Source: Streptomyces nodosus (lineage in GTDB: Bacteria; Actinomycetota; Actinomycetes; Streptomycetales; Streptomycetaceae). Taken from it: a DNA stretch of 64,000 bases. Numbering within the stretch: the first letter of the stretch is position 1; each line of letters starts with the position of its first letter. The translations under genes and the position numbers were made by a program. Below the pieces are notes generated by a model. That model saw only the letters and a program-made list of their open reading frames with translations, made no database searches and was not told the DNA's origin. The DNA is taken from positions 3,312,501-3,376,500 of the forward strand of contig NZ_CP023747.1 of the NCBI RefSeq assembly GCF_008704995.1, read 5' to 3'. Below, in pieces: positions 1-9,004 of this stretch.

Positions 1-1701
1 GGCCAGCGCCATCGCCAGCGGCGGGACCATACCGGCGGCCATCACCGCGGCCATGATCTTCATCGCCGGCTGGCTCGGGTCGGAGACCGCGATACCGGCC
101 GTGGCGAAGGTGTAGGCGACCTTGTTGACCGGCCCGCCGAGGTCGAAGCACATCATCAGGCCGAGCAGCGCGCCGAGCAGGACCGCGTTGGTGCCGGAGA
201 GACCGTTCAGCCAGTCGGTCATGGCCTTCTGCGCGGAGGCGATGGGCTTGCCGACCACCACGAACATCAGGAAACCGACGACCGCCGAGGAGATCAGCGG
301 GATCACCACCACCGGCATGATGCCGCGCAGCGCCGCCGGTATCCGGATCCGCTGGATCGCCATCACCACACCGCCGGAGAGCAGACCGGCCACCAGACCG
401 CCGAGGAAGCCCGCGTTGATGGTGAGGGCGATCGAACCGCCGACGAAGCCGGGCACCAGACCCGGGCGGTCCGCCATGCCGTAGGCGATGTAACCGGCGA
501 GGACCGGGACGAGGAAGCCGAAGGACACTCCGCCGATCTGGAAGAGCAGCGCGGCCCAGCTGTCCGTCTGGGTCCACACGAAGTGGTCCATGACCGACGG
601 TGCCTTGTTGATCTGATAGCCGCCGATCGCGAAGCCCAGCGCGATGAGGAGACCGCCCGCGGCCACGAACGGCACCATGTAACTCACGCCGGACATCAGC
701 CAGGTGCGCAGCTTGGTGCCATAGCCCTCGGAGGCGTCACCGGCACGCTCGACCGGCGTCCCGGGGGCGGACGCCGCCGTGACCTCGCCGCGCGCGGCCT
801 TGTCGCGGACCTCGGAGATCAGCTCGGCGGGGCGGTTGATGCCCGCCTTCACACCGACGTCGACGGTCGGCTTGCCGGCGAAGCGGTCCTTGTCCCGCAC
901 CGGCACGTCATGGGCGAAGATCACGCCGTCCGCCGCCGCGATGACGGCCGGGTCGAGCCGGGTGAAACCGGCCGAGCCCTGCGTCTCCACGACGAGTTCG
1001 ACCCCCGCCTCACGGCCCGCGGTCTCCAGCGACTCGGCGGCCATATAGGTGTGCGCGATACCGGTGGGGCAGGAGGTGACGGCGACGATGCGGAACGGTC
1101 GCTCGGCGGAGCTGCCGGAGGCCGCGGTGGCGTCGGCGGCGGGTGACTTCGCCGGGTCGTCCGGGGCGGCATCGGAGGAGGCCGTTCCGGACGGTGTCCC
1201 CGCGGAGTCCTCGGCACCGGACGTCACGGGTGCCGGGGTCTCGGTCACGGGGGCCGGGGGCTCGTCCCCGCGGATGAGCGCCGCCACGGCCGCCGTGTCG
1301 TCGGCGGCCCGCAGCGCGGAGGTGAACTCGGCGTTCATCAGCCGGCGGGCGAGGGAGGACAGGATCGAGAGATGGGCGTCGTCCGCGCCCGCCGGGGCGG
1401 CGATCAGAAAGACCAGGTCCGCCGGACCGTCCGGGGCACCGAAGTCGATACCGTGCGCGCTGCGCCCGAAGGCCAGGGTCGGCTCCGTGACATGCGCGCT
1501 GCGGCAGTGCGGGATGCCGATGCCGCCGTCCAGGCCGGTCGGCATCTGCGCCTCGCGTGCCGCGACATCGGCGAGGAAGCCCTCCAGATCGGTCACCCGG
1601 CCTTGAGCGACCATCCGCTCGGCGAGGGCATGTGCCGCGGCTTCCTTGGTGTCGGCGGACAGGTCGAGGTCGACCAGATCCGCGGTGATCATCTCGGTCA
1701 T
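1..1701 (-). CDS. fruA: PTS fructose transporter subunit IIABC (3' end beyond window)
   Basis: Fructose-specific phosphotransferase permease, which imports fructose and phosphorylates it to fructose-1-phosphate at the membrane. The frame is open from an ATG at 1701 to the left edge, so the C-terminus is missing. Order of domains: IIA at about residues 1-150 with the phosphoryl-accepting His in GIGIPHCRSAH (H65); a Pro/Ala/Ser-rich linker; IIB with the active Cys in VTSCPTGIAHTYMA (about C211); then the IIC membrane domain starting near GVSYMVPFVAAGG. It lies downstream of fruK and fruR on the same strand with a gap of about 150 bp, giving the usual fruRKA order. Substrate specificity is inferred from the domain fusion and the fruK neighbour. 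Confidence 0.95.
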   Translation of the reverse strand, partial: MTEMITADLVDLDLSADTKEAAAHALAERMVAQGRVTDLEGFLADVAAREAQMPTGLDGGIGIPHCRSAHVTEPTLAFGRSAHGIDFGAPDGPADLVFLIAAPAGADDAHLSILSSLARRLMNAEFTSALRAADDTAAVAALIRGDEPPAPVTETPAPVTSGAEDSAGTPSGTASSDAAPDDPAKSPAADATAASGSSAERPFRIVAVTSCPTGIAHTYMAAESLETAGREAGVELVVETQGSAGFTRLDPAVIAAADGVIFAHDVPVRDKDRFAGKPTVDVGVKAGINRPAELISEVRDKAARGEVTAASAPGTPVERAGDASEGYGTKLRTWLMSGVSYMVPFVAAGGLLIALGFAIGGYQINKAPSVMDHFVWTQTDSWAALLFQIGGVSFGFLVPVLAGYIAYGMADRPGLVPGFVGGSIALTINAGFLGGLVAGLLSGGVVMAIQRIRIPAALRGIMPVVVIPLISSAVVGFLMFVVVGKPIASAQKAMTDWLNGLSGTNAVLLGALLGLMMCFDLGGPVNKVAYTFATAGIAVSDPSQPAMKIMAAVMAAGMVPPLAMALA

Positions 1702-1855
1702 CGCGGGCTCCTTCGCACGCGTATCGCCCGGGAGTTCCCCCGGGCGCGGGTGGGGACGGACATACAGACGGACAAACAGAGGGGTGGAACGGGGATGCGG
1801 CGGGCCGCGGTACGGGCGGCGGGGCGGGAGAGCGCGGGGGCGGGGGCGGGGGCGT

Positions 1856-2809
1856 TCATGACACCGGCTCCGTCAGCGCCCGGTCCGCGGGGACCTCGGC
1901 CGTGACCGTCACGGCCGAGGGATCCAGATCGGCCGGGGTCGGCATCACACTGCCGGGCAGTTGCACCGCCGCGGCCCCGTGGGCGACGGCCGAGGCCAGC
2001 GCCTCGGGGCCGTTGCCGCCCGCGATCAGAAAACCGGCGAGAGAGGAGTCCCCGGCGCCGACATTGCTGCGTACGGCGTCGACCCGCGCGCTGCCGAACC
2101 AGGCGCCCTCGGCGGACACCAGCAGCTGGCCGTCCGCACCGAGACTCGCGAGCACGGTGCCCGCGCCCATCCCGCGCAGTTCCTCGGCCGCCTTGGCCGC
2201 GTCGCCCACCGTGGTGAGGGGGCGCCCGACGGCCTCCGCGAGCTCCTCGGCGTTCGGCTTCACCACGTCCGGGCGTTCCCGCAGGGCCGCGAGCAGGGCG
2301 GGCCCTGAGGTGTCCAGCGCGATCCGGGCGCCCGCGGCATGGGCGCGGGCGACCAGATCCGCGTACCAGGACGGGGCGAGACCGCGCGGGAGGCTGCCGC
2401 AGCAGGTGATCCAGGTGGTGTCGGCGGCCCGGTACTGCTCGCGGACCGCCTGGAGAAGGTGTTCCGCCTCGTCGGCGGAGAGCTCCGGGCCCGGCGCGTT
2501 GATCTTGGTGAGGGTGCCGTCGGGCTCGGCGACCGAGATGTTGGAGCGGGTGGCCCCGGCGACCGGGACCGGGACGACCTTGATGCCCTGGGAGTGGAGC
2601 AGCTCGGCCACCAGGGCGCCCGGAGCGCCGCCCAGGGGGAGTACGGCGACCGTGCGCCGTCCCGCCGCCGCGACCGCGCGCGAGACGTTCACGCCCTTGC
2701 CGCCCGGGTCCATGCGTTCGCCGGTGGCCCGGATGACCTCGCCCCGGTCGAGGGAGGGGACCTCATAAGTGCGGTCCAGGGAGGGGTTCGGGGTGACGGT
2801 GACGATCAT
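1856..2809 (-). CDS. fruK: 1-phosphofructokinase
   Basis: PfkB-family sugar kinase, 317 residues, predicted to phosphorylate fructose-1-phosphate (the product of the FruA permease) to fructose-1,6-bisphosphate in the cytoplasm. The N-terminus MIVTVTPNPSLDRTYEV is the standard 1-PfkB start. A glycine-rich substrate region (DPGGKGVNVSRA) and the PfkB signature with catalytic Asp (NVGAGDSSLAGF) are visible. The ATG overlaps the fruR stop by 4 bp (ATGA at 2806-2809), so the two are translationally coupled. Length is normal for the family. Confidence 0.95.
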   Translation of the reverse strand: MIVTVTPNPSLDRTYEVPSLDRGEVIRATGERMDPGGKGVNVSRAVAAAGRRTVAVLPLGGAPGALVAELLHSQGIKVVPVPVAGATRSNISVAEPDGTLTKINAPGPELSADEAEHLLQAVREQYRAADTTWITCCGSLPRGLAPSWYADLVARAHAAGARIALDTSGPALLAALRERPDVVKPNAEELAEAVGRPLTTVGDAAKAAEELRGMGAGTVLASLGADGQLLVSAEGAWFGSARVDAVRSNVGAGDSSLAGFLIAGGNGPEALASAVAHGAAAVQLPGSVMPTPADLDPSAVTVTAEVPADRALTEPVS

Positions 2810-3567
2810 GCGCGTACTACTTCCGTGCCGCCGCGCTCGATCGCGGTGGCGTCCTCGGGGCTCAGCCCGCTGTCGGTGATCAGCAGGTCCACATCGCCGA
2901 GGTCCCCGAAGCGCGCGAAGTGCTCCTGCCCGTGCTTGGAGGAGTCGGCGAGCAGCACCACCCGGCGCGCGGCACGGATCGCGGCGCGCTTGACGGCGGC
3001 CTCGGCGAGGTCGGGGGTGGTCAGTCCATGGTCCGCGGAGAAGCCGTTGGCCGCGATGAAGGCGACATCGGCACGGATCTCGTCATAGGCGCGCAGCGCC
3101 CAGGCGTCCACGGCGGCCCGCGTACGGTGGCGTACCCGGCCCCCGACCAGATGGAGCTGGATACCGGGGTGGTCCGCGAGGCGGGCCGCGGTGGGCAGGC
3201 TGTGGGTGACCACGGTGAGCCCGGCGTCCAGCGGGACGGCCCCGGCCAGCCGGGCGACGCTCGAGCCGGCGTCGAGGATCACCGTGCCCTCGAGGGGCAG
3301 TTCCGCCACGGCCGCCCTGGCGATCCGGTCCTTCTCGTCGGCCGCGGTGGACTCCCGCTCCGCGAGGTCCGGCTCGAAGTCCAGGCGTCCGGCGGGGATG
3401 GCACCGCCGTGCACCCGGCGCACCAGGCCGGCCCGGTCCAGGGCCTTCAGATCGCGGCGGATCGTTTCGGCCGTGACCTGGAACTCCTCGGCCAGCGACA
3501 CCACGTCCACCCGTCCGCCGTCGCGGGCCAGCCGGAGGATCTCCTGCTGCCGCTCCGGTGCGTACAT
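2806..3567 (-). CDS. fruR: DeoR-family regulator of the fructose operon
   Basis: 253-residue DeoR-type repressor. The N-terminal HTH (QQEILRLARDGGRVDVVSLA, then VTAETIRRDLKALD) is the classic DeoR signature. The C-terminal sugar-phosphate sensor domain contains ILDAGSSVARLA, LTVVTHSLPTA and LLADSSKHGQEHFARFG. It is first in the fru operon, so it probably represses fruRKA and is relieved by a fructose phosphate, as known for the family. A good RBS (GGAGGTGA) precedes the ATG at 3567. The effector is inferred from context. Confidence 0.92.
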   Translation of the reverse strand: MYAPERQQEILRLARDGGRVDVVSLAEEFQVTAETIRRDLKALDRAGLVRRVHGGAIPAGRLDFEPDLAERESTAADEKDRIARAAVAELPLEGTVILDAGSSVARLAGAVPLDAGLTVVTHSLPTAARLADHPGIQLHLVGGRVRHRTRAAVDAWALRAYDEIRADVAFIAANGFSADHGLTTPDLAEAAVKRAAIRAARRVVLLADSSKHGQEHFARFGDLGDVDLLITDSGLSPEDATAIERGGTEVVRA

Positions 3568-3639
3568 GTCCGTTCACCTCCGACTCATGCCCGAACGTGT
3601 GGTTTCACCTGGGAGGCTACGGCGGGATTTCCGAAAAGT

Positions 3640-3674
3640 AAACGGGTCCGGGCATCGGAACGGACACAAACGGG
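3640..3674. promoter_or_regulatory. Putative fru operator region (repeated AAACGGG)
   Basis: Upstream of fruR there are two exact AAACGGG words (3640-3646 and 3668-3674) and a related GAACGGA (3658-3664). On the coding strand these read CCCGTTT, which resembles the direct-repeat style of DeoR operators. Assignment to FruR is inference from position only. Confidence 0.3.
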
Positions 3675-3712
3675 CGTCGGGAAGGGAGCAGGACCACCAC
3701 CGGACGCCGGGA

Positions 3713-5302
3713 TCAGACGACCACCACCTGCTCCGCCTCCTCGGCCGAGTCCTTCCCGGCCGAGTCCGCCCCGGCCGGATCCTGCTCCGGCTGCTCCTCG
3801 GCGCCCTCCACCGGCCGCGCCGGCCGCTTGGGCAGCGCGAACATCAGCAGGAAGATCACCGCCAGTACCGCCACGACCCAGCCCAGCGCGTGCTGGAAGG
3901 CGTGGACAAAGGCCGGGCCGGCCTGAGCGGGGGTCAGACGGTCGTCGATCTCGCCGAAGAAGACGACCGACACCAGTCCGAGGCCGAGCGCGTTGCCCAT
4001 CTGCTGCACCGTGTTGATCAAGCCGGACGCCGAACCGGAGTGCTCCCGCGGCACCTCGGAGAGGACCGCGTCCGTCAGCGGGGCGACGATCAGGCCCATG
4101 CCCAGGCCCATGACCGCCAGCGGCAACGCCATCTGCCAGGGGGTGATGCCGAGGCCGTACCGGCCGGACTCCCCGATGTAGAGGAGCAGGCCCGCCCCCA
4201 TGACCAGCGCGCCCGTCTGGAGCACCTTGCGGCCGAAACGCGGGACCAGCTTCTGTACGGAGATTCCGGCCGCCACCGAGACCGCGATCGAGAACGGAAC
4301 GCCCGTCAGCCCGGCCCGCAGCACGCTCCACCCCAGTCCGACCTGCATATACAGCGTCCAGACCAGGAAGAAGATGCCGAGTCCGACCCCGAACACCGTC
4401 TGCACCGCGATGCCTCCGGCAAAGCTCTTCACCCGGAAGAGAGACAGTTCGACGAGCGGGGAACCGTCCCGCAGTGCCTTCCGCTTCTCGTACGCCACCA
4501 GCGCCGCGAAGACGGCTAGCGAGCCGACCATCGACGCGTACCCCCACAGCGGCCAGCCCAGCTCGCGGCCCCGGGTGAGGGGATAGAGCAGCATCAGCAG
4601 ACCGAGGGTGACCAGCGCGACGCCGACCATGTCCAGCCGCAGGGCCCGTGGGGCCTTCGACTCCGCGATGAAGCGCCGGCCCAGGAGATACGCCACGACA
4701 CCGACCGGCAGGTTGATCAGGAAGATGGGCCGCCACTCCAGGCCGAACAGGTTCCACTCGGTCAGCAGCGCGCCCAGCAGCGGTCCGGACACCGCCCCCA
4801 GTCCGACGATCGCCCCGAAGAGACCGAAGACCTTGCCCCGCTCGTGCGCCGGGAAGGTGGCGTGCACGATCGAGAGGACCTGGGGCACCATCATCGCGGC
4901 CATCGCGCCCTGGAGGATCCGCGAGGCGACCAGCATCTCCGGGTTCAGGGCGAAGCCGCACAGCGCCGAGGCCACCGTGAAGCCGGCGATACCGATCAGG
5001 AAGAGCCGCTTACGGCCGTGGATGTCGCCGAGACGGCCGCCGGTGATCAGTCCGGCCGCGAAGGCCAGCGCATACCCCGCGGTGATCCACTGGATCTGGC
5101 TGAAGGAGGCACCCTCGTCCCGCTGGATCGACGGAATCGCGATATTGACGATCGTGACGTCGACCAGATCCATGAAGGCCGCGGTCATCACGATGGCCAG
5201 GGCGAACCAGCGACGACGGTCACCCGCGCCGGCCGCGCCCCCGCCCTTGCCGCCGCTGTCGCTGTCGGTACTACTGCCGTGCGTACTCTCGGTAGAAGTC
5301 AT
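3713..5302 (-). CDS. MFS transporter, DHA2 (EmrB/QacA) family
   Basis: 529-residue proton-coupled drug exporter with about 14 membrane segments. The MFS motif between helices 2 and 3 is present (GGRLGDIHGRKRL), preceded by the DHA2 N-terminal pattern FMDLVDVTIVNIAIPSIQRD. The C-terminus is a hydrophilic acidic tail (PVEGAEEQPEQDPAG). It starts at the ATG at 5302 and is divergent from the WYL regulator at 5365 across a gap of 62 bp, so that regulator is a natural candidate controller. The substrate cannot be told from sequence. Confidence 0.9.
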   Translation of the reverse strand: MTSTESTHGSSTDSDSGGKGGGAAGAGDRRRWFALAIVMTAAFMDLVDVTIVNIAIPSIQRDEGASFSQIQWITAGYALAFAAGLITGGRLGDIHGRKRLFLIGIAGFTVASALCGFALNPEMLVASRILQGAMAAMMVPQVLSIVHATFPAHERGKVFGLFGAIVGLGAVSGPLLGALLTEWNLFGLEWRPIFLINLPVGVVAYLLGRRFIAESKAPRALRLDMVGVALVTLGLLMLLYPLTRGRELGWPLWGYASMVGSLAVFAALVAYEKRKALRDGSPLVELSLFRVKSFAGGIAVQTVFGVGLGIFFLVWTLYMQVGLGWSVLRAGLTGVPFSIAVSVAAGISVQKLVPRFGRKVLQTGALVMGAGLLLYIGESGRYGLGITPWQMALPLAVMGLGMGLIVAPLTDAVLSEVPREHSGSASGLINTVQQMGNALGLGLVSVVFFGEIDDRLTPAQAGPAFVHAFQHALGWVVAVLAVIFLLMFALPKRPARPVEGAEEQPEQDPAGADSAGKDSAEEAEQVVVV

Positions 5303-5364
5303 GGCCTGAAGTTACGGTCCCATTAGGTCAGGTTCCGTCCTGCTCCTGCGGCATCCTCGGAACT

Positions 5365-6330
5365 ATGACGAGCGACACACCGGCCCGGCTCCTCCAGCTG
5401 CTCTCCCTCCTCCAGACCCCGCGCGAGTGGCCAGGCAGCGAGCTCTCCGAGCGGCTCGGGGTGTCGAGGCGGACCGTCCGGCGGGACATCGACCGGCTGC
5501 GTGAGCTGGGCTATCCAGTCCAGGCCAGCCGGGGGGCCGAGGGCGGGTACCGGCTGGTCGCCGGGAAGGCCATGCCACCGCTGGTGCTCGACGACGAGGA
5601 GGCCGTGGCCATCGCGGTGGGGCTGCGCGCCGGCGCCGGGCATGCGGTGGAGGGCGTGGACGAGGCGTCGGTGCGGGCCCTGGCGAAACTGGAACAGGTG
5701 CTGCCGGGCCGGCTGCGCCACCGTGTCGCCACCCTCCAGGCCGCCACCACCCCTCTGACCAGCGGGGACGGGGCGAGGATCGCACCCGAGACACTGACCG
5801 TGATGGCCTCGACGATCGCGGGCGGTGAACGGCTGCGGTTCGCCTACCGCTCCAAGGACGGAACGCCCTCCCGGCGTCTGACCGAGCCGTACCGGCTGGT
5901 GTCCACGGGACGCCGCTGGTATCTCGTCGCCTATGACCTGGAGCGCGAGGACTGGCGTACGTTCCGGGTCGACCGGATCACCGAGCCGTTCGCCACGGGG
6001 GCGCGTTTCACGCCACGGGAGCTGCCGACCGGGAGCGCGGCGGAGTATCTGCGGCAGTCGATGTACCGGCGGCAGGAGACCTATGCGTTCGAGGTGACCT
6101 TCGCCGCGCCCGCCGAGGTCGTCGCGGCACGGCTGCCCCCGTGGCTGGGCCCGCCCGAGCCGCTCGACGACCTGAACTGCCGGCTGCGGGGCACCACCAG
6201 CGACTCCGTGGCGTGGCTGGCGGTGCGGCTCGCCCTGCTCGACCTTCCGTTCACGGTGCAGGGACCGGCCGAACTGGTCGCGCACATCAGGACGTTGGGG
6301 GAACGGCTGAGCCGTGCGGCGGAAGGCTGA
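5365..6330 (+). CDS. YafY-type HTH/WYL transcriptional regulator
   Basis: 321 residues. The N-terminal HTH_11 domain (LLQLLSLLQTPREWPGSELS, then VSRRTVRRDIDRLRELGYPV) is followed by a WYL effector domain at about residues 145-225 containing YRLVSTGRRWYLVAYDLERE and RTFRVDRI, and by a WCX C-terminal extension. The family binds small ligands or nucleic acid through the WYL pocket and is mostly regulatory. It is divergent from the MFS exporter gene with a short shared promoter region, so local control of that exporter is likely but inferred. Confidence 0.9.
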   Translation: MTSDTPARLLQLLSLLQTPREWPGSELSERLGVSRRTVRRDIDRLRELGYPVQASRGAEGGYRLVAGKAMPPLVLDDEEAVAIAVGLRAGAGHAVEGVDEASVRALAKLEQVLPGRLRHRVATLQAATTPLTSGDGARIAPETLTVMASTIAGGERLRFAYRSKDGTPSRRLTEPYRLVSTGRRWYLVAYDLEREDWRTFRVDRITEPFATGARFTPRELPTGSAAEYLRQSMYRRQETYAFEVTFAAPAEVVAARLPPWLGPPEPLDDLNCRLRGTTSDSVAWLAVRLALLDLPFTVQGPAELVAHIRTLGERLSRAAEG

Positions 6331-6515
6331 CGGCCCGAAGGCCCGACTCGCCCGAACCACCGGGGGTTTCCGCTCGGCCCAGCGCCCCGCAGCGCTCCGG
6401 CGCAGGAGTGGAGCCGGGCCCCGGCGCCAGGGGGGAGTGGCGCCGAGGCCCGGCTCGGGAGGAGCCCCGGCGCCGGGGGGGGGGAGTGCGTCGGGACTCG
6501 GTTCTGGAGGGCGCG

Positions 6516-6555
6516 GACCTGCGGTCCGGCCCATGATGTGAAGGACCCGCAGGTC
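6516..6555. terminator. Convergent hairpin between WYL regulator and hrdD
   Basis: GACCTGCGGTCC and GGACCCGCAGGTC form a stem of about 12 bp with a single bulged base. It sits between two convergent genes (5365-6330 and 6615-7613). The rest of the 284-bp gap is very G-rich and holds no gene. Confidence 0.5.
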
Positions 6556-6614
6556 TTGTGCCCCGGACCCGCGGATTCCAAGCGACGGAAAGCGCCAAGT
6601 CCGGGACGGCACCG

Positions 6615-7613
6615 TCATGCGGCCGCGTCGAACCCCGTCTGCCGTGCCAGCTTCTTCAGCTCCAGCAGCGCGTGCTTCTCGATCTGCCGGATGCGCTCGC
6701 GGGTCAGACCGTGCTCCTTGCCGACCTCGGTCAGCGTACGCTCCCGGCCGTCCTCGATGCCGTACCGCATCTTGATGATCGAGGCCGTGCGCTCGTCGAG
6801 CCGCCCTATGAGGTCGTCCAGCTCCTCGCTGCGCAGCAGGGTGAGCACCGACTGCTCGGGCGACACCGCCGAGGTGTCCTCCAGCAGATCGCCGAACTGC
6901 GTCTCGCCCTCGTCGTCCACCGACATGTTCAGCGAGACCGGGTCGCGGGCCCAGTCGAGGACATCCCCGACACGCTCCGGCGTGGAGTCCAGCTCGGCCG
7001 CGATCTCGGCCGGCTCGGGCTCCCGCCCGTTCTCACGGTTGAACTCCCGCTGGACGCGACGGATCCGGCCCAGCTCCTCCACCAGGTGCACGGGCAGCCG
7101 GATCGTCCGGGACTGGTCCGCGATCGACCTGGTGATCGCCTGACGGATCCACCAGGTCGCATAGGTCGAGAACTTGAAGCCCTTGCGGTAGTCGAACTTC
7201 TCGACCGCGCGCACCAGGCCGGCATTGCCCTCCTGGATGAGGTCGAGCAGCGGGAGACCACTGCGCGGATAGCGGCGCGCCACGGCGACGACGAGCCGGA
7301 GGTTCGAGCGGATGAAGACGTCCTTGGCCCGCTCCCCCTGGGCGATCAGGGCTTCCAGTTCGTCAGGGCCTGCATCTGTCCTGGACTTCTCCTCACCTTC
7401 GAGGATCTGCCGCGCGAACACACCCGCCTCGATGGCCTGGGACAGCTCGACCTCCTTGGCGGCGTCGAGCAGCGGCGTGCGCGCGATCTCGTCGAGATAC
7501 ATGCCGACCAGGTCGCGATCGGCGATCTCGCCGCCATGGGCGCGAACACTGTGTGCCGCGTCGACGGTCTCGCCTCCGGCGGCCTTGCGACGGGCGACGG
7601 CACGGGTTGCCAT
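6615..7613 (-). CDS. hrdD: RNA polymerase principal-like sigma factor HrdD
   Basis: Group 2 sigma-70 factor, 332 residues. Visible parts are region 1.2 (DLVGMYLDEIARTPLLDAAKE), region 2 (FIRSNLRLVVAVARRYPRSG, then EKFDYRKGFKFSTYATWWIR), region 3 and region 4 with its HTH (LTEVGKEHGLTRERIRQIEK). It lacks the long region 1.1 of HrdB, and the wording matches my memory of Streptomyces HrdD (MATRAVARR start). The ATG at 7613 is chosen over one 39 bp upstream because AAGGGAG lies just before it. It should direct RNA polymerase to HrdB-like promoters; it is usually dispensable. Confidence 0.88.
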   Translation of the reverse strand: MATRAVARRKAAGGETVDAAHSVRAHGGEIADRDLVGMYLDEIARTPLLDAAKEVELSQAIEAGVFARQILEGEEKSRTDAGPDELEALIAQGERAKDVFIRSNLRLVVAVARRYPRSGLPLLDLIQEGNAGLVRAVEKFDYRKGFKFSTYATWWIRQAITRSIADQSRTIRLPVHLVEELGRIRRVQREFNRENGREPEPAEIAAELDSTPERVGDVLDWARDPVSLNMSVDDEGETQFGDLLEDTSAVSPEQSVLTLLRSEELDDLIGRLDERTASIIKMRYGIEDGRERTLTEVGKEHGLTRERIRQIEKHALLELKKLARQTGFDAAA

Positions 7614-7785
7614 GCGTGCTCCCTTGCGATGGTGGGCTAGCGGATGGTCCAAACGGCGCTCAGATCACCCTTTCGGGTGCCCGGCATCCGATGGAAACAA
7701 CGACTGGAATCAGGACAGAATTCCCAAGCCGCCCCTCAACTTTTCTGATCATGCAGTACCCTGTCCCGCCACAAGGAGGCTCCGG

Positions 7786-8061
7786 GTGGCGACGGAACGT
7801 ACCGAGGCCCAGGTCGGACCGGGAGTCGAAAGCGATCTCAGTGCCCTCACCGACCTCTACCACCGCTCTGTGCGCGAGACGCCCGTCACATGCGGCACCT
7901 CGGTCTTCACTCCGGAGGAGCGACGCCCCTGGTTGCTCTCCCACCTTGAAGACGGACGGCACCGCCTGAAAGTTGCCGCAGCTCCCGACTCAGGGGAGAT
8001 TCCGGGGCACACCACACCCCGCCCTTACCGTGCGCGACCCCGGCACGGGAAGGAGCCGTAG
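7786..8061 (+). pseudogene. GNAT (Pat-like) acetyltransferase N-terminal fragment
   Basis: A GTG with a strong RBS (AAGGAGG, 6-nt spacing) opens a 91-codon frame. Its first 65 residues resemble the N-terminus of phosphinothricin-type N-acetyltransferases: LSALTDLYHRSVRETPVTCG, then FTPEERRPWLLSHLEDG. After RLKVAA the similarity stops and the tail (PGHTTPRPYRARPRHG) is unrelated. The acetyl-CoA-binding R/Q-x-x-G-x-G/A region is absent and the length is about half that of the family. It is probably a truncated, non-functional copy, although expression signals remain. Confidence 0.6.
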
Positions 8062-8074
8062 CCCCGGGCCGGGG

Positions 8075-8881
8075 TCAGCCGAACTGCACCGATCGCTTCG
8101 CCAGCCCCATCCAGAAGCCGTCGATCACCGACCTCGACGCATCCAGCTCACCCGTCGCGTCCGCGGCCCCCAGGGTGACGAAGAGCGGGGCGAAGTGTTC
8201 CGTACGGGGGTGGGCGAGGCGGCCCGCCGGGGACTTGTGGGCGAAGTCGAGCAGCGCGTCCACATCACCGGCCGCCAGGGCGCGGTGACCCCAGTCGTCG
8301 AACTCCGCCGACCAGCGCGGCACTCCCCCGCCCGTATGGCGCAGGGCGGCCAGATTGTGGGTGAAGAAGCCGGAGCCGACGATCAGCACGCCCTCGTCGC
8401 GCAGCGGGGCCAGCTTGCGGCCGATCTCCATGAGGCGCACCGGGTCGAGGGTCGGCAGGGAGATCTGCAGGACCGGGATGTCGGCCTCGGGATACATCTC
8501 GACCAGCGGCACATACGCGCCATGATCGAGACCGCGGTCCGGGAAGTCCTGCACGGGGGTGCCGGGGGCGCGCAGCAGCTTCCGTACGGAGTCGGCGAGC
8601 GCGGGGGCGCCCGGGGCCTCGTAGGTCACCCGGTAGTAGTGCTCGGGGAAGCCCCAGAAGTCGTAGACCAGCGGGACCGTCTCCACGGCGCCGAGGGCCA
8701 GCGGGGCCTCCTCCCAGTGGGCGGAGACCATGAGGACGGCCTTGGGACGCGGCAGTCCGGCCGACCAGGCGGCGAGCTCACCGGGCCAGACCGGGTCGTC
8801 GGCGAGCGGGGGTGCGCCATGGCTCAGATAGAGGGCGGGCATGCGCTCGGGCGCGGGGCGCTCCTCGATGACGGCGGACAT
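8075..8881 (-). CDS. DODA/LigB-type extradiol dioxygenase
   Basis: 268 residues, class III extradiol ring-cleavage dioxygenase fold (YgiD/DODA family). The N-terminal LYLSHGAPPLADDPVWPGEL is diagnostic. Candidate metal His residues lie in LSHGAP, SAHWEEAP and LDHGAYVPL, and the late VGSGFFTHNLAAL motif is present. The natural substrate is unknown; family members open catechol-type rings. The ATG at 8881 has AAGGGAG just upstream and is preferred over the in-frame start 54 bp earlier. It is divergent from a MarR gene, so it is a likely MarR target responding to aromatic compounds. Confidence 0.88.
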   Translation of the reverse strand: MSAVIEERPAPERMPALYLSHGAPPLADDPVWPGELAAWSAGLPRPKAVLMVSAHWEEAPLALGAVETVPLVYDFWGFPEHYYRVTYEAPGAPALADSVRKLLRAPGTPVQDFPDRGLDHGAYVPLVEMYPEADIPVLQISLPTLDPVRLMEIGRKLAPLRDEGVLIVGSGFFTHNLAALRHTGGGVPRWSAEFDDWGHRALAAGDVDALLDFAHKSPAGRLAHPRTEHFAPLFVTLGAADATGELDASRSVIDGFWMGLAKRSVQFG

Positions 8882-8923
8882 GGCGCGGCTCCCTTCCCGG
8901 GCTGCTCGAGCCCCCAGGTTTGT

Positions 8924-8981
8924 TTGAAGTCTCAAGTTCTATCTGCGCAGAAGAATACCGCTCAATTGTTTAACATTCAAG
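8924..8981. promoter_or_regulatory. Divergent promoter with candidate MarR operators
   Basis: The 123-bp gap between the dioxygenase and the MarR gene is AT-rich compared with its surroundings. It contains TTGAAGTCTCAA (8924-8935, TTGA/TCAA arms) and a second pseudo-palindrome with TCAATTGTTTAACATTCAA (8962-8980). Both suit MarR dimers. Binding is inferred. Confidence 0.4.
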
Positions 8982-9004
8982 AAGCACCTCGTAGAGTGGT
9001 GCCC

